A DNA stretch of 64,000 bases, taken from contig NZ_CP132910.1 of the NCBI RefSeq assembly GCF_030846775.1, forward strand, positions 4,157,001-4,221,000. The letters are read 5' to 3'. Of the stretch, positions 23,995 through 32,676 are shown one piece after another; within the stretch, counting starts at the first letter, position 1, and each line of letters begins with the position of its first letter. Made by a program: the position numbers and the translations under genes. The DNA is from Geothrix sp. 21YS21S-2 (GTDB taxonomy: Bacteria; Acidobacteriota; Holophagae; Holophagales; Holophagaceae). The notes below the pieces were generated by a model that had not been told where the DNA came from, did no database searches, and was given only the letters and a program-made list of their open reading frames with translations.

Positions 23995-25656
23995 ATGCGC
24001 AACAACCAACCGGTCACCGCGGTCGAACACCACCTCAAGGAAGGCGCGTTCATCGTCTCCATGACGGACCCGCAGGGCCGGATCACCTTCGTGAACGACG
24101 AGTTCGTCCGCATGAGCGGGTTCACCGTCGAGGAGCTGATGGGCCAGCCCCACAACCTCGTGCGCCATCCCTTCATGCCGGCGGCGGCCTTCGCCGATCT
24201 GTGGGCCACGGCCAAGGCCGGCAAGCCCTGGTTCGGCATCGTGAAGAACCGCTGCAAGAACGGAGACTTCTACTGGGTGGACGCCAATGTGACCCCGGTG
24301 ATGGACCGCGGGCAGGTGGCGGGCTACGTCTCCATCCGGAGCCGGCCGTCCAAGGCCCAGATCCGCGAGGCGGAGCGGATGTACGAGCTCCTCAACGCGG
24401 GCAAGTCCCTGGCCGAGGCCACGGTCCAGCCCTGGATGCCCCTGCGCTCCTGGACCTCGCGCTCGCGCATGCGAGCGGGGTTCGCGGCCCTCCTCGGGAT
24501 CGTGGCCGTGGTCACGGCCCTGGACATCGCCACCTTCCTGAAGGTCGGCGCCGGGGTCAAGGGGATCCAGGAGAGCAACGCGGCGGTGAAGGGCCTCGCG
24601 GAGATCGGCGCCCTGGCCGACAGCGGCGTCTGGCTCCTGGGGCTGGGCGGCCTCGCGGCAATCCTGGCGGGGGTGGCCATCCTGGCCCTCCTCCTGCGGG
24701 CCCAGCGCCTCCAGCTGGGCGGCGAGCCCGAGACGGCCATCGGGGTCGTCCAGCAGATCGCCCTCGGGGACCTGCGCGTGGAGATCGACACGCCCCCCGG
24801 GGACACCACCAGCCTCCTGGCCCGCCTGCGCACCATGCAGTCCAACCTCAAGGGCATGGTCAACCGCATCCGCTTCGACGGCACGCGGGTCACCGAGACG
24901 GCCGAGAACTTCTCGGCCGCCACCCATCAGATCGCCGCCACCAGCCGCGAACTGGCCCGCAACGCCGAGGAGGAGCGCATCTCCGTGGAGCGCATGGCCT
25001 CGGCCATGACCGAGCTGTCCGCCTCCATCCAGGAAGTGGCCTCCAACGTCAAGGCCAGCCAGCGCCAGGCCGTGGAGGCCGTCACGGCCACCGAGGCCGG
25101 GGACCGGTCCGGCGAAGCGGCCATGGCCGCCATGGCCCAGGTGGAGGACGCCACCACCAAGGTCGTCCACGCCGTGCGCGTGATCCAGGAGATCGCCCGC
25201 CAGACCAACCTCCTGTCCCTCAACGCCGCCATCGAGGCCGCCAAGGCCGGGTCCCTGGGCAAGGGCTTCGCGGTGGTGGCCGAGGAGGTGCGCAAGCTCG
25301 CCGAGCGCAGCGCCCAGTCCGCCCGGGAAATCGCCAGCCTCATCGAGGTGAGCAACGAGGCCGTGACGCAGGGCCGCACCACCGTGCAGGGCGCGGTGGA
25401 CGCCCTGGGGGACATCCGGGAGCACATCGGCCAGGTGACCTCCATGGCCATGGAGATCAGCGCCTCCGCCGAGGAGCAGTCCACCGCCAGCGCCGAGGTG
25501 GCCGCCCAGGTGGAGCGCAGCGCCGCCAAGGCCACCGAGAACGCCAGCGCCAGCGTCCAGCTGTCCAGCACGGTGGAGACGATCAGCACCCATTCGGACG
25601 AGCTGGCCCACACCGCCGAAGGCCTCGCGGCGCTGGCGCGGCAGTTCAGGACCTAG
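23995..25656 (+). CDS. Aer-like methyl-accepting chemotaxis protein with N-terminal PAS domain
   Basis: 553 residues. Residues 1-120 are a PAS domain with the Aer-type pattern [20 protein letters not shown] and [17 protein letters not shown] (Aer has RHPDMP), which in Aer binds FAD and senses redox state. Two membrane helices follow ([19 protein letters not shown] near 165, and [17 protein letters not shown] near 220), then a HAMP-like linker and the signalling coiled coil, whose conserved hairpin tip reads [20 protein letters not shown] near 397-416. The C-terminus has no CheR-binding pentapeptide. It should steer swimming or twitching by energy taxis through CheW/CheA, genes for which are not in the window. 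Confidence 0.9.
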   Translation: MRNNQPVTAVEHHLKEGAFIVSMTDPQGRITFVNDEFVRMSGFTVEELMGQPHNLVRHPFMPAAAFADLWATAKAGKPWFGIVKNRCKNGDFYWVDANVTPVMDRGQVAGYVSIRSRPSKAQIREAERMYELLNAGKSLAEATVQPWMPLRSWTSRSRMRAGFAALLGIVAVVTALDIATFLKVGAGVKGIQESNAAVKGLAEIGALADSGVWLLGLGGLAAILAGVAILALLLRAQRLQLGGEPETAIGVVQQIALGDLRVEIDTPPGDTTSLLARLRTMQSNLKGMVNRIRFDGTRVTETAENFSAATHQIAATSRELARNAEEERISVERMASAMTELSASIQEVASNVKASQRQAVEAVTATEAGDRSGEAAMAAMAQVEDATTKVVHAVRVIQEIARQTNLLSLNAAIEAAKAGSLGKGFAVVAEEVRKLAERSAQSAREIASLIEVSNEAVTQGRTTVQGAVDALGDIREHIGQVTSMAMEISASAEEQSTASAEVAAQVERSAAKATENASASVQLSSTVETISTHSDELAHTAEGLAALARQFRT

Positions 25657-27062
25657 CGGATTCCCGTGAAGCCCACCTCGACCTTGCAAAGGCCCGGGAA
25701 GCCCGGCAGGGGCGAGATCCGCCTCTCCCCGGCCTTCCCGGTGAAGAAGTAGGGGTCCACCTGGGCCTTGGGGTCCGGGAGGGCGAAGTACAGGGTCGCG
25801 GGCTTGTCCTCCAGGGCGCGGCAGGTGACGTAGCCCACCAGGGCGTGCTCGGCGGAGTGGTAGCCGTTCTTCCATTGGTGGATCTTCGGGGAATCCTCGT
25901 AGGTCTCGCCCTTGGGCCCCGCCCAGCCCCACACCTCGTGGCGCTTGTGGTCGACCATCGAGGTGAGCCAGAACGCGGCGGTCGAGTCCAGGCTCTTGGC
26001 CCAGGTCCGGTCCGTCAGGGCCAGGGTCCCGGCCAGCTGGTCCAGCTCCGCGTAGATCCACCACTCCTTGGAGGCCTCGACGGTGCCGTCCCGCCGGAGC
26101 TTGGAGCCCCAGGTGCCGTCCGGGAGGAGGGCCATGCCCAGGACGGCGGCGCCCTCGGTGTCGGCGAAGCGCACCAGGGCCTCGTCCCCGGCGAGCCGGC
26201 CGATGCGGCCGATCATCCACAGGGCCTTGGCGGTGTGCCCGAAGTCGGTGTGGCGGGTGCCCAGGGCCTTGGGTTCGTGGAGCGTGCCCCAGAAGAGGTG
26301 CCGCCCGGGGGCGTGGTACTTGTCCACCATCACCCGGGCCAGCTTGACCAGGTCGCCCTTCCACTGGGTGCGCAGGGGTTCGGGCAGGATGGGGGTCAGG
26401 AGCAGCATGTAGGCGTTCACCTGGTCCAGCTGCGCCACCAGCTCCTGGCGGTCCGTCTCCTCCCTGGGGCCCTTGGCGGCCCAGCGGAGCATCCCCCAGT
26501 CCTTGTCCCAGTACTGGCCGAAGATGTGGTCCTTGAGGCGCACGATGTCGGCCAGCACCTCGGGGTCGCGGGTGAGGTAGTAGTACATCGCCATGCCCAG
26601 CTCCGCATAGGCCAGGTCCTGGGTGGTGCGCTCCAGCGTCGCGGGGCCCGGAACGCCCTTCTCCCAGTACGTCACCGCGCTGCCCGTGGCCCTGTCCAGG
26701 GCCTTCGTCCGCAGGAACCGCACCCCGTCCCGGGCCAGCGCCAGCATGGCCGGGTCCCCCGTGAGGTGATAGGCGGCCCCGTAGAAGTAGGTCTGCCGGG
26801 ACTTCATGCGGGTGAACTCCATGCCGGCGCTGGCCTTGATCCACCCCGGGGCGTCGCCGATCTCGGGGCAGGGGCTGGCCGCATTGAAGAGGTTGCCGTC
26901 GTTGCACCGGAACGTCGGGAAGTCCCCCCGGGGCGTCCCCCAGGCCGCGGGCACGTTCCAGAAGGGGAGCAGGTCCTGGTTGAAGTGGTCCAGCCAGCGC
27001 TGGCCCGGGACCGCCGCCACCAGGGCCGCGGACAGGGAATGGAGGAGGAATCGACGCAGCAT
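25653..27062 (-). CDS. Exported AGE-fold (alpha/alpha-barrel) protein
   Basis: 469 residues from the ATG at 27062-27060; the longer open frame upstream is not supported by a start site. A signal peptide ([17 protein letters not shown]) is followed by a helical-repeat protein resembling N-acylglucosamine 2-epimerase/cellobiose 2-epimerase: [20 protein letters not shown], then [19 protein letters not shown] with the histidines expected in the central cavity, then [12 protein letters not shown] near the end, which matches the His-x3-His of the family. The natural substrate is probably a sugar or uronide, but export to the periplasm is unusual for epimerases, so hydrolase or binding roles are possible. 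It is convergent with the chemoreceptor gene (4-base overlap). Confidence 0.75.
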   Translation of the reverse strand: MLRRFLLHSLSAALVAAVPGQRWLDHFNQDLLPFWNVPAAWGTPRGDFPTFRCNDGNLFNAASPCPEIGDAPGWIKASAGMEFTRMKSRQTYFYGAAYHLTGDPAMLALARDGVRFLRTKALDRATGSAVTYWEKGVPGPATLERTTQDLAYAELGMAMYYYLTRDPEVLADIVRLKDHIFGQYWDKDWGMLRWAAKGPREETDRQELVAQLDQVNAYMLLLTPILPEPLRTQWKGDLVKLARVMVDKYHAPGRHLFWGTLHEPKALGTRHTDFGHTAKALWMIGRIGRLAGDEALVRFADTEGAAVLGMALLPDGTWGSKLRRDGTVEASKEWWIYAELDQLAGTLALTDRTWAKSLDSTAAFWLTSMVDHKRHEVWGWAGPKGETYEDSPKIHQWKNGYHSAEHALVGYVTCRALEDKPATLYFALPDPKAQVDPYFFTGKAGERRISPLPGFPGLCKVEVGFTGIR

Positions 27063-27162
27063 GGGCCACCTGGGAAACGGGAATTCACTCCAGTATGCCT
27101 GACTCCTTAGGCCCTGATCCCTCCGCGCGGGCCTGGAAGGATCCGGAGGCGTCCCCCGGAAA

Positions 27163-27573
27163 TCACAAGGGAACAAGGTGGACGATGACCCTCATGGTTT
27201 CGGACAAGGCATTTGCCAGTTGGGACCGGAGCTGGATCTCGATTTTCTTGGAGGACTGCTTGTAGGTCAGGGTCGCAACGTAGTTCGGGGTCGCAAGGGC
27301 GCCCTTCCTGCCGGCCTTGATTTTCCATCTGAGGACGTCATAGGGATCTTCAACGGAATGCTGGAGCGAATCCGGTGTCCCCGCGTCGAAGGAGACCAGG
27401 GATGCCTCGCCGGACGAGTTGATCTTGATTTCCACCCAGGTGTCGTCTCCAACCATGAATGTCCGCGCCTCCGGATGGGTGTCCTGCCTGCTCCGGGTTT
27501 CAACGTGAACAGGTTGGCAGGATAGTGATGCAAGCACGCAAGTGCAAAGCATGAACCTGGAAGCGAAGCCCAT
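27163..27573 (-). CDS. Small exported protein, lipoprotein-like
   Basis: 136 residues from the ATG at 27573-27571, with AAAGGGAAGGGG upstream. The N-terminus (FMLCTCVLASLSCQPVHVE) looks like a lipoprotein signal with a candidate modified cysteine, though the residues before it (SLS) are not the ideal lipobox. The mature part is beta-rich (FMVGDDTWVEIKINSSGEAS, then NYVATLTYKQSSKKIEIQL). No family is recognised. Its third codon positions are less G/C-rich than those of neighbouring genes, and it borders the repeat/IS zone, so it may be a recent arrival. Confidence 0.65.
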   Translation of the reverse strand: MGFASRFMLCTCVLASLSCQPVHVETRSRQDTHPEARTFMVGDDTWVEIKINSSGEASLVSFDAGTPDSLQHSVEDPYDVLRWKIKAGRKGALATPNYVATLTYKQSSKKIEIQLRSQLANALSETMRVIVHLVPL

Positions 27574-27806
27574 GTCGCCACCCCTTCCCTTTAGGTTGAG
27601 ACAGTTCCCTGAATAATACATCAGGACCTTGAACCTAGAAAATGACAGCAACCGTGCAGCACGTCCACGTGCGGCATGCCGGATGACGACGGACCCCGGC
27701 CTCCGGAGGCGCTGCCGGGCCGGTTTGGACGGCAAACCATGATCCCGTTCATTCGGGCTCGGAATTCCATCATCCTGCCCGACGTCAACGCCAATTCCCC
27801 ATCGAC

Positions 27807-28007
27807 GACAATTACAATTCCCCATCGAGGGGCCGCTGCGTAGCAGCCGGCTTACCAAGTTCTTGGGCGCTTGGACTTGGAATTTCGGTCGGGTCATTAC
27901 GTGAGGCAATCGTGTGCCCTCGGTCGAATTTCAGATGAGGTAAATTCCGGCCCAACGACAATTACAATTCCCCATCGCCAGGGCCGCGGCGGAGCCGCTG
28001 GCTTACC
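27807..28007. repeat. Two dispersed repeat units with covarying hairpins
   Basis: Units at 27807-27856 and 27957-28007 share GACAATTACA + ATTCCCCATCG, then a GC hairpin, then GGCTTACC. The hairpin tips differ in a compensating way (CTGC-gta-GCAG against CGGC-gga-GCCG). A partial third copy of the ATTCCCCATCG part lies at 27792-27804 and a partial copy of the first part at 28058-28068. The rest of the gene-free stretch 27574-28285 holds GC-rich hairpins (near 28184-28212) and no gene that I can support. Confidence 0.6.
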
Positions 28008-28285
28008 TGTTCTTCCCTGGCATCGCCATGGGCACGGGTGGTAAAAGCAGACCCGACGACAATTACAAATGGACACCTGCTGCTGCTGCGCCCTTGGCGC
28101 CGGACCCTGTGGGAACCGCGCATGCGGTTTTCAGCCGCAGGCCGAGGGAGGCGGGTTTCCCGTGGAACGGGGGGCGGGGCCCGTGGGAAACCGCGCCCTT
28201 TGCGGTTTTCCATGGGAGGGGCCCCGCCTTCCATGGGAAATCCGCGCCCGAGCAGGGACCGGCGCCGGGGGGGTCTGGGGGGGGG

Positions 28286-29062
28286 TCAGGCTGATGCGGA
28301 TTCCTCAGGCTGGGGCATCCGTGCCTTGGCCGCATCGGCCCGGTAGCTGGTGCCGTTCAGTTCCAGGATCACGCAGTGGTGGATGATTCGGTCGATGGCC
28401 GCCGCCGTCGTCATGGGGTCCTTGAATATCCGGTCCCACTGGGAAAACACCAGGTTCGAGGTGATGATCACGGTACGCCGCTCATAGCGCTCAGCCAGGA
28501 GGGTGAACAGAACCTCGGTCTCGTCTCGGGTCTGCTGGATATAGCCGATGTCGTCGATGATGATCGCGTCGAATGCGTCCAGTCGGCGCATCTCGCGCTC
28601 CAGGCCCAGGCCCTGCTTGGCGATCAGCAGGCGCTGGACCAGGGCGTAGGCTGGCGTGAAATACACCTTGTAGCCCCGCTGGATCAATTCCGCCCCCAGA
28701 GCGCAGACGAGGTGCGTCTTGCCCCGGCCCGGGAGGCCAAAGGCCAGCAGGTTCTCGCCCCGGTCGACGAACCCGCCTTCGATCAGGGTCGCCATCTGCC
28801 GGCGGACCTTCACGGGCAGGAGGTCCTGCTTGAGGGTGGCCAGGGTCTTGCCGACCGGGAGCTTGGCGGCCTTGAGTACCCGTTCCAGGCGCTTCTGGCG
28901 CCGCTGCTCCAGTTCCAGTTCCATCAGGTGGTGCAGGAACCGATCGAAAGCCCAGCCCTCCTTCTCAGCCCGTTTCCCGGCTTCCCCGTAAGTCGCCGCC
29001 ACCCCGGTCAGGTTGAGCTCCCGCAGCATGTCCCCCAGTTGCCGACGCGCTTCCTTGCTCAT
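28286..29062 (-). CDS. istB: IS21-family helper ATPase IstB
   Basis: 258 residues. An N-terminal helical region (QLGDMLRELNLTGVAATYGE) leads into an AAA+ core with Walker A GLPGRGKT (109-116) and Walker B AIIIDDIGY (D170, D171), followed by ITSNLVFSQWDRIF, a segment typical of IstB and DnaC-like ATPases. IstB assembles on DNA and selects the target for the IstA transposase. Its start overlaps the istA stop by four bases (ATGA), the usual coupling in IS21 elements. The protein appears full length and undamaged. Confidence 0.95.
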   Translation of the reverse strand: MSKEARRQLGDMLRELNLTGVAATYGEAGKRAEKEGWAFDRFLHHLMELELEQRRQKRLERVLKAAKLPVGKTLATLKQDLLPVKVRRQMATLIEGGFVDRGENLLAFGLPGRGKTHLVCALGAELIQRGYKVYFTPAYALVQRLLIAKQGLGLEREMRRLDAFDAIIIDDIGYIQQTRDETEVLFTLLAERYERRTVIITSNLVFSQWDRIFKDPMTTAAAIDRIIHHCVILELNGTSYRADAAKARMPQPEESASA

Positions 29063-30624
29063 ACCGCCTCCTCCAGCCGCTCCGTCAGCAACGCGTCAAA
29101 CCCGCCCAGGTCCACCACCAGGGCCGGCATGTCCGGAATCTCGGTGGGTCTACCCAGCCCCATCAGGTCCTGCACGCGCGCCGGCTCCGGGATGATGCCC
29201 TCCGCCATCAGCAGCACCAGGGCCGCCTCGACATCGCACTCCATTTCCTCGGCGGCCAGGTTGAGGTTGCGCAGGTAGGCCACTTCGCCCCGGCGCTCGC
29301 CCAGTCCCTTCTGTAGAGCTTCCAGGGCTTGGTGCCAGACCGGCCCCGGGAACAGGTCCGCCCGGTGCCGGTATTGGGCAAAGGCGCCCGGTTTCTTGAG
29401 CATCGCCTTGACCACGTGGCGGTAGTCGATGCGGGTCCGGTACTCCCCCAGCAGCCTGGGGATCACCAGCAACCGCCGGTCTGCGAACCAGACCTCCAGC
29501 GTCATCTCGTAGAGCCGCACCCGCACCCACTTGCCCAGCAACTTCGGAGGCACCGAGTAGGTGTTCCGCTTCACCAGCAGGGTGCTTTCCTCGCTTACCT
29601 TGATCCGCCATTCGTCGAACTCGGCGAACGCCTCCACCCGCAGGGGCCGCATGGCGGCCAGTTCTTCGGGAACCCGCTTGCGGCGGGCGTTCGCCATTAC
29701 GCAGGCCCCCTGGGCCCAGGCTTCCCACGCCTCCACCGAAGGGAAATCCCGGTGGCCGCGCAGCAGCAGGTGCTGGTGCAGGCGCCGCTTGAGGGCATTG
29801 TTCGAGGCTTCCACGTCGCCGTTCTGCTCAGACTTGCCCACGCTGATGGTCCGCACCTGGACATCGTAGTGCCCGGTCATCATGTCCCAGTAGTCGTCGT
29901 TATAGGCCCGGGGTTTCCGGCTGCGGGTCCTGTGAATCGTGGACTTCTCCTCTCCCGACCCCGTGATCTCCACCTCGACCGCAGCGCTGGCGGCGATCTT
30001 ATGGGTCGCGGAAGTGGAGTTGTCGGTCTGGCTGAACAGTGGGATCCGGCCCAGCTGGGCCAGGGCCGCCGGGATCCCCCGCCGCAGGGCCAGCATGGAC
30101 TCCGACTGGCACACGGTGATCCAGCCCCAGTTGGAGTAGGGCAGCACTACATGGCAGAGCATGTGGGGGAACGGCTCGCCATGGATCGTCACGTTCAGCT
30201 CCGTTGCCCAGGTGAAATCCGTCTGCATGGCTTCGCCCGGCACGTGGTCCTGGGGAAAGAACACCTCCTTGTCGGGGCCGAACTGGGCCTGCCAGACCTG
30301 GATCCGCCGCTGGAAGGTCCGGAGTTGGCCCTCCTGGTAGACCCCTGGCCGCTGGCGCATCAGGTGCTCGAACAGGCCCTTGGCCTCCAATTCCGGGGCC
30401 TCGGCTAGGCGGCCAGCAACCTCCGGCCAGTCCGCCGCGAACGGATCCGCCCGGGTCTGCCAGGCCCGTTCCGTCGGCATCTCCGAAGGAAACTGCTTGG
30501 CCCGTATGTAACTCCGCGCCGTCTTACGGTCCATATTGGCCATCATCGCCGCCCTGCCGACCTGGCCATGCTTCGCCATTTCCTCGTTCAAACGCCTCAC
30601 CTGCTGATCCGTGACCCGACCCAT
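29059..30624 (-). CDS. istA: IS21-family transposase IstA
   Basis: 521 residues. The N-terminus is a helix-turn-helix (VRRLNEEMAKHGQVGRAAMM, then MDRKTARSYIRAKQFP) that binds the end repeats. The retroviral-integrase-type catalytic core has D136 in AMQTDFTWA, D201 in FSQTDNSTS and E272 in EQNGDVEASNNALKRRL, the full DDE triad. The C-terminal part carries the beta-barrel segment (LLVKRNTYSVPPKLLGKWVR). It performs cut-and-paste strand transfer with IstB. No frameshift or stop interrupts it, so the element seems recent and intact. Confidence 0.95.
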   Translation of the reverse strand: MGRVTDQQVRRLNEEMAKHGQVGRAAMMANMDRKTARSYIRAKQFPSEMPTERAWQTRADPFAADWPEVAGRLAEAPELEAKGLFEHLMRQRPGVYQEGQLRTFQRRIQVWQAQFGPDKEVFFPQDHVPGEAMQTDFTWATELNVTIHGEPFPHMLCHVVLPYSNWGWITVCQSESMLALRRGIPAALAQLGRIPLFSQTDNSTSATHKIAASAAVEVEITGSGEEKSTIHRTRSRKPRAYNDDYWDMMTGHYDVQVRTISVGKSEQNGDVEASNNALKRRLHQHLLLRGHRDFPSVEAWEAWAQGACVMANARRKRVPEELAAMRPLRVEAFAEFDEWRIKVSEESTLLVKRNTYSVPPKLLGKWVRVRLYEMTLEVWFADRRLLVIPRLLGEYRTRIDYRHVVKAMLKKPGAFAQYRHRADLFPGPVWHQALEALQKGLGERRGEVAYLRNLNLAAEEMECDVEAALVLLMAEGIIPEPARVQDLMGLGRPTEIPDMPALVVDLGGFDALLTERLEEAV

Positions 30625-30794
30625 GGCACCGCCTTCCCCAAGGCCAGGTGGCCATGGGGTACCGTGCCGACATCTGAGTCCCCTTGGCTATCCCGGAATG
30701 GGCAAGCCGATGGGGAAGTGTAATTGTCCGCAGTGGGGACTACTCAGTGTCGTCGGGCATCATCCGGGATTCACCGCCCCCCTGCACCCAAGGG

Positions 30795-31130
30795 TGGCCC
30801 CCGGGAAGGTATCATCGGGTTGGGGCGGCCTCCCGCACGAATGGCTGGCGCGGCGCTGATCGGGAAGGACAGCCCCCCGGGCTGGCATTCCCGGCGCCTA
30901 CCTGCCAGCAATTCAGTGATTCAAATCCCTCCGCCGGAGCCAAAAAAATAGGGCCCATTGGTTGGCCCCCGGGAAGGTTCCATCGGGCTGGGGCAGCCTC
31001 CCGCACGAATTGCTGGCACGGCGCTGATCGGGAATGCCAGCCCCCCGGGCTGGCATTCCCGGCGCATACCTGCCAGCAATTCAGTGATTCAAATCCCTCC
31101 GCCGGAGCCAAAAAAATAGGGCCCATTGGG
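30795..31130. repeat. Tandem 168-bp repeat, two copies, each ending in an inverted copy of the tRNA-Asn 3' end
   Basis: Copy 1 spans 30795-30962 and copy 2 spans 30963-31130, with only scattered substitutions. Each unit contains near its right end the last 23 bases of the adjacent tRNA-Asn gene including CCA (30920-30942 and 31088-31110), but in the opposite orientation to the gene itself, followed by seven A and GGGCCCATT. Short reading frames inside the repeat have no start-site support. Together with the IS21 element this fills the gene-free stretch 30625-31140. Confidence 0.85.
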
Positions 31131-31140
31131 CCCATTTTTT
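31111..31140 (-). terminator. Intrinsic terminator directly after tRNA-Asn
   Basis: Reading from the tRNA (minus strand), CCA is followed by seven A, ATGGGCCC, AAT, GGGCCC and TATTTTTTT: a GGGCCC/GGGCCC stem flanked by A- and T-runs that can extend it. The structure is nearly symmetric and works in both directions. Copy 1 of the tandem repeat keeps only half of it. Confidence 0.75.
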
Positions 31141-31215
31141 TGGCTCCGGCGGAGGGATTTGAACCCCCGACCCATCGGTTAACAGCCGATTGCTCTACCA
31201 CTGAGCTACGCCGGA
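31141..31215 (-). tRNA. tRNA-Asn (GTT)
   Basis: On the minus strand the sequence begins TCCGGCG, which pairs with CGCCGGA at the 3' end; the discriminator base is G and CCA is encoded. The D-arm is GCTC-AGTGGTA-GAGC, the anticodon loop is CTGTTAA with anticodon GTT (asparagine), and the T-arm carries GTTCAAAT. All four arms pair cleanly. Its 3' end is the source of the inverted copies in the adjacent tandem repeat, and tRNA 3' ends are common integrase targets. Confidence 0.97.
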
Positions 31216-31224
31216 AAGCGTGAA

Positions 31225-31257
31225 ATTATATTTTACAGAATCCCAGCCAGGAATCAA
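31225..31257 (-). promoter_or_regulatory. Probable tRNA-Asn promoter
   Basis: On the minus strand a perfect TATAAT (31230-31225) ends 9 bases before the tRNA 5' end. It overlaps TAAAAT, which stands 16 bases after TTGATT (31257-31252); that hexamer overlaps the mglA stop codon. The close fit to the tRNA start supports the call; which of the overlapping -10 elements is used is unclear. Confidence 0.45.
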
Positions 31258-31838
31258 CTCCTCTGTAGCTCCATGAGGATCTGCCTCGCGCAGGCCTTCA
31301 GGGTCTCGATCACGCCCTGGCCCCTGCTGGCCACGGCCTCGATCATGGGCTCGTTGCGGAAGCGAAGGAGGTCCTCCATCTCCCCCAGGGGGGCGGCGGT
31401 GGGCATGTCCCGCTTGTTGAGCTGGAGGACGTAGGGGATGGTGCGGATGTCGAAGCCGTTGTCCTTGAGGTTGGTGGCGAGGTTGGCAATGGACTCGATG
31501 TTGGCCTCCAGGCGCGGCCTCTGGCTGTCGGCGACGAAGATCACGCCGTCGCAGCCCCGCAGGATGAGCTTGCGGGACGCGTCGTAGAAGACCTGGCCGG
31601 GCACGGTGTAGAGGTGGAAGCGGACCTTGAAGCCCTTGACCATCCCCATGTCCAGGGGCAGGAAGTCGAAGAAGAGGGTCCGGTCGGTCTCCGTGGCCAG
31701 GCTGACGAGCTTGCCCCGCTTCTCGGGGTTGGCCTGCTCGTGGATCCACTGGATGTTCGTCGTCTTGCCACAGAGACCGGGACCGTAGTACACGATCTTG
31801 CAGTTGATCTCTCTGGATGCGTAATTGATGAATGTCAT
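31254..31838 (-). CDS. mglA: MglA-like small Ras-type GTPase
   Basis: 194 residues. P-loop GPGLCGKTT at 19-27 (the MglA-type PGLCGKTT), a YTVPGQVFYDASRKLILRG segment that replaces the DxxG switch region, and LQLNKRDMP for guanine recognition. MglA is the polarity switch that places type IV pili or gliding machinery at one cell pole when bound to GTP. The gene starts 24 bases after mglB, its GTPase-activating partner, on the same strand. The stop lies next to the tRNA-Asn promoter. Confidence 0.93.
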   Translation of the reverse strand: MTFINYASREINCKIVYYGPGLCGKTTNIQWIHEQANPEKRGKLVSLATETDRTLFFDFLPLDMGMVKGFKVRFHLYTVPGQVFYDASRKLILRGCDGVIFVADSQRPRLEANIESIANLATNLKDNGFDIRTIPYVLQLNKRDMPTAAPLGEMEDLLRFRNEPMIEAVASRGQGVIETLKACARQILMELQRS

Positions 31839-31862
31839 CGTGGGTGTCCGAGGGGGCCTGGC

Positions 31863-32360
31863 TCAGTCGCCGAACAGTTTATCAATGTCCTCATCCGTGA
31901 TCTCGGAGAAGGGGCTTTCGAAATTGGAGGATTCATCGGCTGTGGCCTGGGCACGCTGTTCGACCTTCTCGAAGATCTCGGCCAGCTCCCGGCTGGACTT
32001 CTTGACCCGCAGGCGGACCAGGGCGAGGCTCGAGGACTGGTCGAAGATGACGACCAGGATGCCGCGCTTGCCCACGATGGAGATGTGCAGGTTGTCCTTC
32101 TCCCCCTCGTGGAAGAGCAGGCTGAACTCCTTTTCCCCGATCAACTTGGCGAGGCCGTCCGTGGCGGCGACGTTGCCGGCGGTGAGGGAGGCGAGGCTGG
32201 TGGCGTCGATGCTCCGCACATCGCCGCTGGCGGCGATCTGCTGTCCATTCTTGTCGACGAGGAAGACGACCTTGCTGCTGGAGTCCACCTGGAGGCGGCC
32301 GATGATCTCCTGGAGCTGCTTGTACTCTTCCTCGAACATGACCAGATCGAGCTTGGCCAC
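31863..32360 (-). CDS. mglB: MglB-like Roadblock/LC7 protein
   Basis: 165 residues from the GTG at 32360-32358, which follows GGGAGG at ideal distance; the longer upstream frame is unsupported. The first 130 residues are a Roadblock/LC7 domain (FEEEYKQLQEIIGRLQVDSS, VVFLVDKNGQQIAASGDV, LHISIVGKRGILVVIFDQ). The tail is acidic (SPFSEITDEDIDKLFGD). MglB dimers stimulate GTP hydrolysis by MglA and mark the lagging pole. Upstream to the right is a 210-base region shared with the divergent tRNA-Ser gene. Confidence 0.9.
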   Translation of the reverse strand: MAKLDLVMFEEEYKQLQEIIGRLQVDSSSKVVFLVDKNGQQIAASGDVRSIDATSLASLTAGNVAATDGLAKLIGEKEFSLLFHEGEKDNLHISIVGKRGILVVIFDQSSSLALVRLRVKKSSRELAEIFEKVEQRAQATADESSNFESPFSEITDEDIDKLFGD

Positions 32361-32511
32361 ACTACCTCCCGGCGTATTGCGTTCACGAGAGCATACCGCA
32401 CTTCCCCCTGCGGCCAGGGAACATGGAGGCCAGGGGAGGCCGGGGACTGGGAAAAGTATGGATAAAATAATTATTGCGCCCGTCCGGAGGCCTCCCCTCC
32501 ACATTCCAGGG

Positions 32512-32540
32512 TTGGCCCAGGGCGGTCCCCGTGTTAGCCT
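32512..32540 (+). promoter_or_regulatory. Possible tRNA-Ser promoter
   Basis: TTGGCC (32512-32517) and TAGCCT (32535-32540) are spaced by 17 bases, and the -10 ends 32 bases before the mature tRNA. Both hexamers deviate from consensus, so the call is weak. Confidence 0.3.
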
Positions 32541-32572
32541 GTCAAGTCCCGCGCAAGTAGGGAAACACCGCA

Positions 32573-32663
32573 GGAGAGTTGTCCGAGTGGTTTAAGGAGC
32601 ACGACTGGAAATCGTGTATAGGTCCAAAGCCTATCGGGGGTTCGAATCCCCCACTCTCCGCCA
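32573..32663 (+). tRNA. tRNA-Ser (GGA)
   Basis: Acceptor stem GGAGAGT pairs with ACTCTCC, discriminator G, CCA encoded. The anticodon loop in CGACTGGAAATCG gives anticodon GGA (serine). A long variable arm (AGGTCCAAAGCCT region) is present, as required for a class II tRNA, and the T-arm is GGGGGTTCGAATCCCCC. Length 91 bases. Confidence 0.97.
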
Positions 32664-32676
32664 GTTCCAGGAGGAA

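Larger units (their letters stand above)
28052..30757 (-). mobile_element. IS21-family insertion sequence (istA-istB)
   Basis: The istA/istB pair is bracketed by a 10-base inverted repeat, CCCGACGACA at 28052-28061 and TGTCGTCGGG at 30748-30757. Subterminal inverted copies of an ACAATTACA-containing motif lie at 28058 and 30708-30728, as IS21 elements commonly carry several end-repeats. The implied length of about 2.7 kb is near the upper end for the family. No target-site duplication could be found with confidence, and the IS21 convention of TG...CA ends is not met by this bracket, so the exact ends remain open. Both genes are intact, so the element could be active. Confidence 0.75.

Noticed and set aside
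24201-27110. 969-residue open frame on the plus strand
   Set aside because: It runs out of frame through the chemoreceptor gene and then antisense to the AGE-fold gene; no domain is seen and composition is dominated by Arg, Gly and Pro.
27574-27909. Upstream extension of the small lipoprotein frame
   Set aside because: It runs through the repeat unit and lacks a ribosome-binding site; the ATG at 27573 opens directly into a signal peptide.
28038-28346. Several short frames with repeated Arg/Pro/Gly in all phases
   Set aside because: They fall in the hairpin-rich non-coding end of the IS element, have no start signals and no similarity to proteins that I know.
30795-31130. Possible CRISPR array near the tRNA-Asn gene
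   Set aside because: There are only two long tandem copies of 168 bp with no spacers and no cas genes; it is a tandem duplication.
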